Assembly: GCF_000250675.2 (NCBI RefSeq)
Contig: NC_018681.1
Span: 7,936,001-8,000,000, forward strand
Direction of reading: 5' to 3'
DNA from: Nocardia brasiliensis ATCC 700358
Lineage (GTDB): Bacteria; Actinomycetota; Actinomycetes; Mycobacteriales; Mycobacteriaceae
Length of the DNA: 64,000 nt
Both the position numbers and the translations under genes were made by a program. Each line of letters starts with the position of its first letter. The first letter of the stretch is position 1. Below are positions 57,933 through 64,000 of this stretch, in pieces. The notes under the pieces were generated by a model that saw only the letters and a program-made list of their open reading frames with translations, ran no database searches and was not told where the DNA came from.

Positions 57933-58901
57933 ATGAACGACACCCCCGCCCGGCTGTTGCGTTTGCTGTCGCTGCTGCAAACCCCGCGCGACTGGCCGGG
58001 CAGCGAACTCGCCGAACGCTTGGGCGTCACCGATCGCACGGTGCGCCGCGATATCGACCGGCTGCGCGAACTCGGCTATCCGGTCGAGGCGACGATGGGT
58101 GCGACCGGTGGCTACCGCCTGGTCGCAGGATCGGCGCTACCGCCCTTGCTGATCGAGGACGACGAGGCGGTCGCCATCGCGGTGGGCCTGCGGGCCGCGG
58201 CCGGTTACGCGGTCGCGGGCATCGAGGAGGCTTCGGTGCGCGCGCTGACCAAATTGGAGCAGGTGCTGCCCGCGAAACTGCGGCGTCGCGTCCGGGTGCT
58301 CGGCACCGCGCTGGCCGCACCGGCCGACTCCGGCCCGGCGGTCGATCCCGAGGTGCTGACCGCGTTGGCGGCCGCCGTAACCAACCGGGAGCGAGTGCGT
58401 TTCACGTATCGCGATGCCGCGGGACGGGAAACCCGCAGGCACGCCGAGCCGGCCGGATTGGCCCCGGCCCGGCACCGCTGGTACCTGGTCGGATACGACC
58501 TCGACCGGGACGACTGGCGGGTCTACCGGGTGGACCGCATCGAGAATCCACTGCCCACCGCGGCCCGCTGCGTTCCCCGGGAGCTGCCCGCCGCCGATCC
58601 CGGCGCCTACGTCGCGGGCCGCCGAACCGATTGGGGCACACCGACTTATCGTCTATTGGTCACGGTTCGAGCGCCCCTGCACCGGATCGCGGGCCGGCTC
58701 GGCGACGACCCCGGTGAACTGATCGCCCTCGACGAGCACAGCTGCCGCCTCGACGGCGTGCGCGACGATGCCCCGGAATGGTTGGCCCACCGCCTGATCG
58801 GACTCGGCGTCGACTTCGAGGTCCACGATTCGCCCGAGCTGCGCCACGCACTCCACGCCGCCGCGCGGCGTATTCACCGCGCGGTCGGCGCACCGGACTG
58901 A
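57933..58901 (+). CDS. WYL-domain transcriptional regulator (YafY-like)
   Basis: 322 residues. The N-terminal winged helix RLLRLLSLLQTPRDWPGSELAERLGVTDRTVRRDIDRLRELGYPV is followed by the WYL ligand-sensing domain (about 140-235), with RWYLVGYDLDRDDWRVYRVDRI carrying the WYL motif, and a C-terminal WCX domain. The divergent epoxide hydrolase gene and the intervening inverted repeat identify the probable target. ATG 57933 is closely preceded by duplicated TGGAATTC and has only a weak ribosome site. Confidence 0.92.
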   Translation: MNDTPARLLRLLSLLQTPRDWPGSELAERLGVTDRTVRRDIDRLRELGYPVEATMGATGGYRLVAGSALPPLLIEDDEAVAIAVGLRAAAGYAVAGIEEASVRALTKLEQVLPAKLRRRVRVLGTALAAPADSGPAVDPEVLTALAAAVTNRERVRFTYRDAAGRETRRHAEPAGLAPARHRWYLVGYDLDRDDWRVYRVDRIENPLPTAARCVPRELPAADPGAYVAGRRTDWGTPTYRLLVTVRAPLHRIAGRLGDDPGELIALDEHSCRLDGVRDDAPEWLAHRLIGLGVDFEVHDSPELRHALHAAARRIHRAVGAPD

Positions 58902-58969
58902 CCCTGCGAATCCTGCTCGCACACAACCACTTTGCGCAGGTCGCGGGATCGCCGCCCGGCGTAGGCCGA

Positions 58970-59899
58970 TCAGCCCGGCAGCTGGATGCGCAGCACCGCG
59001 CCCCGCTCGGTGCCCGCGATCAGTTCGCCCGGCGCACCGGGGATGGCGGTCACCGAGGTGAGGGGTTCGCCGCTGAGCACGGCGCAGGTGGCGCCGGTGC
59101 CGGGCACGACCCGGACCAACTGGCCGCCGAGAGTGGTCACCAGCAGGTTGCCGTCCCGATCGATCAGGAGATCGTCCACGAAATCCGGGATGGCGGGCAG
59201 CGGCGAGGACAGGTCGGCCACCACGGACGCCTCGCCGGGGGCGTCGATCGGAACTCGCTGAATCCGGCCCAGCGGTCCGCCGTTCGACGTCACATACAGC
59301 GTGCGGTCGTGCACGACGACGCCGTTGGCACTCGTCTTGGGCGCCTGCTCGGTCCACGCGGTGTCGATGCTGCCGTCCGGGCGGATGCGGATCACGCCGG
59401 ACATCGACGCACCCACATACAGGTAGCCCTCCGCGTCGAAGGCCGCGCCGTTCGGCATCGTGGTCAGGCCCGAGACGAACACCTCCGGCTTCGGCGCGGC
59501 GGCCGTGGGATCGAAGCGGACGAGACCGCCGGGCCGGACCAGGCTGGTCGGGCTGTCACCGTAGACGACGTAGAGCAGCCCGTCGGGGCCGCTGCGCACG
59601 GCGCCCGGGAATTCCACCGGGACGGTCGCGGTCAGCGCGCCGGTGGGGTCATAACGCTGCACCACGTTGCGGTACGGCCGGGACACCCACAGGTTGCCCG
59701 CCGTGTCGTACCCGACGTTTTCCGACCAATCCAGCATCGGCAGTCCGGCGGGCACCGCGGTCACGGCGGCCGCGGACGCACATGCGGCGATCGGGGTCGC
59801 CGCGGCATCGGGTTCGGCGGCCGCGACCGGCATGCCACCGGCCAGCGCGACCAGCACCGCGGGCCACAACAGCGCACCTGAACGACGTAGTTTTCGCAA
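58970..59899 (-). CDS. Secreted six-bladed beta-propeller (SMP-30/NHL-like)
   Basis: About 309 residues. The signal peptide LRRSGALLWPAVLVALAGG has a probable cut near AAA. The rest is a repeat of about 45-residue blades with DxxGxLYV-type turns (GPDGLLYVVYGD, DAEGYLYVGASMSG, DRDGNLLVTTLGG), as in SMP-30/gluconolactonase and strictosidine-synthase-like propellers. Possible lactonase or binding role; metal ligands are not confidently assigned. TTG 59899 is preferred, with GAGGTG 4 nt upstream and the signal sequence starting there. The longer frame adds 12 Cys-containing residues. Confidence 0.82.
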   Translation of the reverse strand: MRKLRRSGALLWPAVLVALAGGMPVAAAEPDAAATPIAACASAAAVTAVPAGLPMLDWSENVGYDTAGNLWVSRPYRNVVQRYDPTGALTATVPVEFPGAVRSGPDGLLYVVYGDSPTSLVRPGGLVRFDPTAAAPKPEVFVSGLTTMPNGAAFDAEGYLYVGASMSGVIRIRPDGSIDTAWTEQAPKTSANGVVVHDRTLYVTSNGGPLGRIQRVPIDAPGEASVVADLSSPLPAIPDFVDDLLIDRDGNLLVTTLGGQLVRVVPGTGATCAVLSGEPLTSVTAIPGAPGELIAGTERGAVLRIQLPG

Positions 59900-60014
59900 C
59901 GAGCACCTCGGGTTCTGTCCGCACCGATACGACAATCGGCAGGCAGTCTAGCCCGCCCTCCGCCGATACCTGATGAACTCCGCTGAGCAGCACGATCTTT
60001 GGCAAGATCTGGAT

Positions 60015-60737
60015 ATGCCATATTTCGACGGCGCGCGTGGGCGGCTGCACTATCGGCGGTGGCCGGTCGATCGGAGCGTCGCCACGGTGCTGTTGCTACC
60101 CGGTATGGGCCAGCACAGCGGTCACTACCACCGCTTCGCCCGCACCCTCAGCGCCGCCGAGATCGACCTGTGGGCGCTCGACACCGCCGGGCACGGGCTC
60201 AGCGAGGGCGATCCACAGGCGCCGGGCACCTTGACGGAACTGGTCGCGGACGCGGTGCGGCTGTTCGATCTCGTCCGTGCGACGGCACCGGCCGCGCCAC
60301 TGCTGCTGGGGCATTCGCTCGGCGCGGTGACCGCGCTCGGCCTGCTCGGCGCGGCGGTGCCGGACGCGGCCGGCGAGCCGGCGGGCCGGTCCGTGCTCGA
60401 GCGCGACCTGCCGCTGCGACCCGCCGTGCCACTGGACGCGCTGGCCGGTCTGGTGCTGTCCGGCACCCCGAAACGCGCGCTCGGCGGCGGCCGTCCCGGC
60501 GCGCCCGGAACCCCACTGCCGCGCACACTTCCGATCCTCGCGGTGCACGGCGAGGAGGATCGGCGGGCGCCGATTGATGCCGTAAGGGTATGGACTGGAC
60601 GCCACGAGTCGGTAGATTTACGGGCGTACGCCGACGCTGGGCACGATCTCCTGCACGAACCGGTGCACGCGCGGGTCGCTGCCGACATCGCGGACTGGAT
60701 GCGGGGTGTCGTCGCGGGGTTGGCGCGACGCCCGTGA
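60015..60737 (+). CDS. Alpha/beta hydrolase, monoacylglycerol-lipase-like
   Basis: 240 residues. The oxyanion region is LLPGMGQHSGHYHRFA, the nucleophile Ser101 is in LLGHSLGAV, an acidic residue is in AVHGEEDRRAP and the catalytic histidine is in YADAGHDLLHEP. The arrangement is that of monoacylglycerol lipases and lysophospholipases. No signal peptide. The start is uncertain: ATG 60015 begins at the conserved part, and ATG 59973 would add 14 residues; neither has a good ribosome site. It is followed after 39 bp by the type VII module. Confidence 0.87.
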   Translation: MPYFDGARGRLHYRRWPVDRSVATVLLLPGMGQHSGHYHRFARTLSAAEIDLWALDTAGHGLSEGDPQAPGTLTELVADAVRLFDLVRATAPAAPLLLGHSLGAVTALGLLGAAVPDAAGEPAGRSVLERDLPLRPAVPLDALAGLVLSGTPKRALGGGRPGAPGTPLPRTLPILAVHGEEDRRAPIDAVRVWTGRHESVDLRAYADAGHDLLHEPVHARVAADIADWMRGVVAGLARRP

Positions 60738-60776
60738 ACCGAGCACGCATCATGAGATGAGGAAGGGGGACGCGAG

Positions 60777-61214
60777 GTGCCATCGAACGAGAACGCCAAC
60801 GGCGTCGCACGCCCGGAACTGTCGGGATACACCGCGCCGGGCGTCACCGCCGCCGCACTGCATCGCGCGGTCGACGAGGGGGAACTGTGGATCGACGGCG
60901 TGCTCGTCGCCGAGGGGGTGCACGAACACTGCGCCCGCCGCTACGAGCAACTCGCCAATCAGATCGAAGATCAGATGCGGGTGCTCAGCGCGGCGTCGTC
61001 GCTGCCGGGGTTCGGCGGCTTCGCCTCCGGTGACGCGCTGCGCGGCGGCTTCGAGAACAAGGCGCACGGGGCGCTCACCCGGCTGTGGGAATACGCCGAG
61101 GCCGCCAGGGAACTCGCGCTGACCTTCCGCGCGGCCGCGACCAAGTACCAGGGCGCCGACCACGCGCTCGCGGTGGCCGTCGACCGGATCGACGCGGGAG
61201 CAGCCCATGCGTAA
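60777..61214 (+). CDS. WXG/PE-like type VII secretion protein
   Basis: 145 residues, all-helical after a short N terminus. Helix-turn-helix features resemble ESX substrates, and a YxxxD export-type motif (YQGAD) follows the second long helix (about residue 125). It probably pairs with the next protein as a heterodimer. GTG 60777 has GGAAGGGGG upstream. The stop overlaps the next start by 8 bp, so the two are co-translated. No ESX core gene (eccC, eccD and so on) lies in the window, so export would depend on a distant machine. Confidence 0.7.
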   Translation: MPSNENANGVARPELSGYTAPGVTAAALHRAVDEGELWIDGVLVAEGVHEHCARRYEQLANQIEDQMRVLSAASSLPGFGGFASGDALRGGFENKAHGALTRLWEYAEAARELALTFRAAATKYQGADHALAVAVDRIDAGAAHA

Positions 61215-62529
61215 ATTGCCACGCACCCCGGATCATCCCGCCGTACGGCGCACCGATCCCGCGTACGCGCCGACCGTCGAGATGTTCGACGCGATGACCC
61301 ATCGCGAGATCCACGACAAGGTGGCGCTGCTCAAACCCGCCGTGCTCACCGGCGGGCAGCAGTCGTGGGGCCAGGCCGCCGCCGGATTGGCCGACGCGGT
61401 CGCCCAGGCGCACACCGAGATTCGCGCGGCCATCGCCGACGGCTGGCGCGGCAGCGGCGCGCAGAACGCGGCCGACGCGGTGTACGCGTTCGAACAGACC
61501 GGCCAAGACCTGGCCGACGTGCTCGCGGTCGTCTCGCAGCGGCTCGGCCAGGCCGGCGACGCGGCCGAGGCGTTACGCAAGGCCGTCGTCGCCCCCACCG
61601 CGAGCGCACCCGATCTCGGTGCCGCGCTGCTGGATCCGACGCAGGCCACCACCAACGCGGCCGACCAGAAGGCGGCCGAGCACAGCCGCCAGGACATCGT
61701 GCGCGCGATGAACGACATCTACGCCGGTGTGCTGATCCCCACCGGAAACGACGTGCCCGCGTTCCTCGACCAGCAATCCAACGGCGCGGCGGACGCGCCG
61801 GGCAGCTGGCCGGCGAGCAAGCTGACCGGTGCCGGAACCAGCGTGGAAACCCCGGCGGTGCAGCAGGTCCCGGACGAACCGGCCGTCGCGGCGCGCCTCG
61901 GCGCCGGGGTGGCGCCGACGGCCCCCGCGACCACGGCACCGGATACCGTCACCGAACCGGTCGAGCAGCGCGAAACGACCACCACGGCGGGTGCCGCCGC
62001 CGCACCGGCGAGCGCGGACGCACCGGCTGCCGCGCCCGCGCGGGCCGGCACCGTCCCTGCCGGGGTCGATGCCGCGCTGTCGACCGCACCGGCAGCGGCC
62101 CGCGTGCCGGTCCCGCCTGCCGCCGCGCCGAGCACGGCCACCACCGTGGCGTCGGCTCAGCCGGTCTCCGTTCCGTCCGTGCCGGGCAGCGCCGCGGCGG
62201 CCCCGGCCGACGATCAGCGCAAGCGCGAGGAACGCCGCAAGGACAGCAGCAGCGACGCCGTCACCGGTTTGGGCGCGGGCGCGATGGGCGGGCTGATGGG
62301 CGGCGCGCTCGCCATGGGCGACACCCCGCGGCCAGGTACCAGCGTGGCCGCGAACGCCGCGTCCACGGCCCGCGCCGCGCGCTTCGACGACGAAGACGAA
62401 TACGAGGACGACTTCCACTTCGACGACATGCCCACCTATCTCGAACCCTCCGACGAGGGCGGTGAACTGATCGGCTCGATCGATCCGACCACACCGCCCG
62501 TGCTCGGGGAGTGGACCGAACTGGAGTGA
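61207..62529 (+). CDS. PPE-like type VII secretion substrate with Ala/Pro-rich tail
   Basis: 440 residues. The N-terminal helical domain (about 28-125) has a W-R-G bend (DGWRGSGAQ) between two long helices, as in WXG100/PPE proteins. The middle (about 200-345) is an Ala/Pro/Thr low-complexity region. The C terminus has a Gly/Met patch (GLGAGAMGGLMGGALAMG) that could insert in a membrane, then a strongly acidic tail (DDEDEYEDDFHFDDMP). It overlaps the preceding WXG/PE-like gene and, by 4 bp, the EspG-like gene. Architecture PE-like, PPE-like, EspG suggests a dimer with its own chaperone. Confidence 0.78.
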   Translation: MRKLPRTPDHPAVRRTDPAYAPTVEMFDAMTHREIHDKVALLKPAVLTGGQQSWGQAAAGLADAVAQAHTEIRAAIADGWRGSGAQNAADAVYAFEQTGQDLADVLAVVSQRLGQAGDAAEALRKAVVAPTASAPDLGAALLDPTQATTNAADQKAAEHSRQDIVRAMNDIYAGVLIPTGNDVPAFLDQQSNGAADAPGSWPASKLTGAGTSVETPAVQQVPDEPAVAARLGAGVAPTAPATTAPDTVTEPVEQRETTTTAGAAAAPASADAPAAAPARAGTVPAGVDAALSTAPAAARVPVPPAAAPSTATTVASAQPVSVPSVPGSAAAAPADDQRKREERRKDSSSDAVTGLGAGAMGGLMGGALAMGDTPRPGTSVAANAASTARAARFDDEDEYEDDFHFDDMPTYLEPSDEGGELIGSIDPTTPPVLGEWTELE

Positions 62530-63302
62530 ACTGGACGCTGACCCCGGACCAGTTCGCGCTGGCCTGGGCGCGCACCGACGGCGATCGGATGCCCTACCCC
62601 CTGGCCGTCCGACTGTCCGCGCGCGACACCGACGAGCGCGCGGCGCAGTTACCCGAGCTGAACCGCTGGTGCGATCAGACGCTCGACGCCGACCTGGAAG
62701 CCGCGCTGCGCGTGCTCGGCGCGCCGGAACTGCGGATCGAGGTGTTCGGCGAACGCGACAGTGCCGCAGCCGATCCCGACGCGCCCGAGAACCGGCCGGT
62801 GCGGGTGCTCGGTGCGGCGGCGGGCAATGTCGCGGTGGTCGCCGCGCAGCGGCCCGGGCCGAATCCGGACCACGGCGGTGATCTCCGGCTGTTCGTCGGC
62901 ACGGTGAAAAGCCTTACCGCCCGGGTCGTTTCGATGCTGCCGGAAAACGCCCCCGGCACCATGCCCCGGCTGACCGCGCCGCTGGCCCGGGTCGGCGAGG
63001 ACAGCCGAGACCTGGTCACCGTGCCGGTCGCCGGGCCGTCGGTACCCACCCGCATCCGGCGGCTGCTGCGGCAACCCCGCGACGGCATCGGCCAGATCGT
63101 GGTCTCCGCCCGGCACGAGGACGGCGAACTGCGCCCCTTCGGCGTTCTCTGCTGGATCGACGTCCGCGACGACGGCCGCTACTCCGTCCGCACCGGCACC
63201 GACGTAGACATCGTCCCCGTCACCGCCCACGCCTTCATCGCCCAACTCCGCCCCATGGTCGAAGCGGCAGCCCGCACCGCCACCTACGCCCAGCGCTGGT
63301 GA
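62526..63302 (+). CDS. EspG-like type VII secretion chaperone
   Basis: 258 residues. Sequence blocks NWTLTPDQFALAWARTDGDRMPYPL, LRLFVGTVKSLTARVV and RHEDGELRPFGVLCWIDVRDDGRYSV fit the EspG/ESX secretion-associated family, which binds PPE tips in the cytosol and hands them to the secretion ATPase. GTG 62526 overlaps the PPE-like stop (GTGA). Its cargo is presumably the two proteins encoded just upstream. A 55-70-bp imperfect hairpin follows. Confidence 0.85.
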   Translation: MNWTLTPDQFALAWARTDGDRMPYPLAVRLSARDTDERAAQLPELNRWCDQTLDADLEAALRVLGAPELRIEVFGERDSAAADPDAPENRPVRVLGAAAGNVAVVAAQRPGPNPDHGGDLRLFVGTVKSLTARVVSMLPENAPGTMPRLTAPLARVGEDSRDLVTVPVAGPSVPTRIRRLLRQPRDGIGQIVVSARHEDGELRPFGVLCWIDVRDDGRYSVRTGTDVDIVPVTAHAFIAQLRPMVEAAARTATYAQRW

Positions 63303-63387
63303 ACCCAGCCCACGCCCCGCACGTTTCGGCGCCCGCCGCGCACCTTTCGCCAGTCCCGCGCCACCCACGCCCCGCCAGCCCCGGCGC

Positions 63388-63457
63388 CGCGCACCTTTCG
63401 TCACCCCGCGCGCGTGTCAGCCGAATGACACGCGCGCGGCGCGCGAAAAGGTGCGCG
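63388..63457. terminator. Long nested hairpin between convergent genes
   Basis: An inner 13-bp perfect stem, CGCGCGCGTGTCA with TGACACGCGCGCG (63407-63419, 63426-63438), sits within an outer stem CGCGCACCTTTCG with CGAAAAGGTGCGCG (63388-63400, 63444-63457). The motif GCGCACCTTTCG also occurs as a direct repeat just upstream, near 63338. It separates the EspG-like gene from the phosphoribosyltransferase. Confidence 0.75.
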
Positions 63458-63493
63458 GGGCCGTGCGGGTGGGCTGGTTGTGGAGTGGCGCGG

Positions 63494-64000
63494 TTAGTCG
63501 GCCGGGTGGGCGAGGAGGGCGGTGACTTCTGTGTCGTCCAGTTGGTGGAAGTCCTCGTAGGCGGTGCCTACGCCGCCCAGGGTGTGCGGGACCAGGGGGC
63601 AGAAGACCTGGTCGGCTTCGGCGGCTACCCGGCGTAGCGCCTCGGCGGAGGAGACCGGTACGGCGACGACGAGTTGGGCCGGGCGGTGCAGGCGCGCGAC
63701 GCGGCAGGCGACCACCACGGTCGCGCCGGTGGCCATGCCGTCGTCGACGATGATCACGCTGCGCCCTTCCAGGGGAAGCGGTTTCGCGTCACCGCGCCAC
63801 ACGGTGCGGCGGCGGATCAGTTCCGCGCGTTCGAGGTCTTCGATCTCGGCGAACTCCTGCGGCGATATCCCCAGGTGCGCCAGCACGTCTCCGTTGAGCA
63901 CCCGCACGCCGTCCTCGCCGATCGCGCCCATCGCCAGCTCCGGCTGCCACGGCACCCCGAGCTTGCGGACCAGCAGGATATCGAGATCGCCGCCGATGAC
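63494..64000 (-). CDS. Phosphoribosyltransferase-family protein, 5'-truncated by the window edge
   Basis: The frame is open to base 64000, so the N terminus is missing. The visible 168 residues include DLDILLVRKLGVPWQPELAMGAI, a typical block of ComF-like/uncharacterised PRT proteins, the PRPP loop VIIVDDGMATGATV, and a C-terminal VFCPLVPHTLGGVGTAYEDFHQLDD segment. GTG 63955 is internal and not the start. These stand-alone PRTases occur widely in actinobacteria, sometimes fused to dienelactone-hydrolase-like domains. The substrate is unknown. Confidence 0.88.
   Translation of the reverse strand, partial: VIGGDLDILLVRKLGVPWQPELAMGAIGEDGVRVLNGDVLAHLGISPQEFAEIEDLERAELIRRRTVWRGDAKPLPLEGRSVIIVDDGMATGATVVVACRVARLHRPAQLVVAVPVSSAEALRRVAAEADQVFCPLVPHTLGGVGTAYEDFHQLDDTEVTALLAHPAD

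Noticed and set aside
63303..63493. Small ORFs in the gap before the phosphoribosyltransferase
   Set aside because: The sequence is dominated by a long nested hairpin and direct repeats, with no ribosome site.
1..64000. tRNA, rRNA or known riboswitches
   Set aside because: No T-arm-like GGTTCGAATCC block with matching acceptor stem and no rRNA stretch was seen by eye. A covariance-model scan would be decisive.

Overview
The window is high-GC actinobacterial DNA. The best fit is a mycolic-acid bacterium of the Nocardia/Rhodococcus/Mycobacterium group, most likely Nocardia. The strongest marker is the block of TIGR03089 protein, LCP ligase, rmlD, wbbL and GDP-mannose pyrophosphorylase, which matches the order of Rv3268 to Rv3264c in M. 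tuberculosis. Supporting markers are a PPE-like/EspG type VII secretion module, PknH-like kinases with extracellular sensors, and many GTG or TTG starts. The genus cannot be fixed from sequence alone.

Layout. 1-3.95 kb: end of a cation efflux gene, an FAD oxidoreductase, and a TetR gene facing a small membrane protein gene across two perfect operators. 4-7.8 kb: C4-dicarboxylate transporter dctA, divergent from its CitA/CitB-type two-component system. 7.8-15 kb: a P450 and the arabinogalactan-linker/mannose-donor locus. 15-18.6 kb: a secreted peptide, a type B carboxylesterase, and small zinc or redox proteins. 17.4-21.1 kb is a leftward operon headed by a Rad50-like ATPase, facing a rightward operon (21.6-29.1 kb) of SWIM/DUF5691, MoxR, DUF5682 and VWA proteins. 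29-34 kb: a 29-residue peptide gene, a PAP2 protein, a MacB/LolCDE-like ABC exporter and a MarR regulator. 34.2-37 kb: a formamide-type cluster (AmiC-like sensor, FmdB, FmdA). 37.2-40.2 kb: a CqsA-type autoinducer synthase converging on a divergent EF-Tu paralogue that has a structured leader, then a secreted peptide. 40.6-44.4 kb: an HMG-CoA-lyase-type gene, a 52-residue coupled ORF and a class III CoA-transferase, then a TauD-type dioxygenase between two repeat-rich non-coding stretches. 45-51 kb: endonuclease IV and three tandem PknH-like kinase genes, the first with a degraded tail. 51-59.9 kb: GNAT, small membrane and lipoprotein genes, a heterodimeric acyl-CoA dehydrogenase pair, an epoxide hydrolase with a WYL regulator, and a secreted beta-propeller. 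60-64 kb: an alpha/beta hydrolase, the type VII module and a phosphoribosyltransferase running off the end.

Themes. Cell-envelope assembly, organic acid and amide uptake or catabolism under local regulators, and kinase signalling dominate. The least explained parts are the CqsA/EF-Tu pair with a possible attenuator, the MoxR-VWA locus facing a Rad50-like operon whose ATPase carries a three-copy 51-bp repeat, two small ORFs with convincing translation signals, and a related 51-bp repeat that supplies the start codon of a kinase gene.
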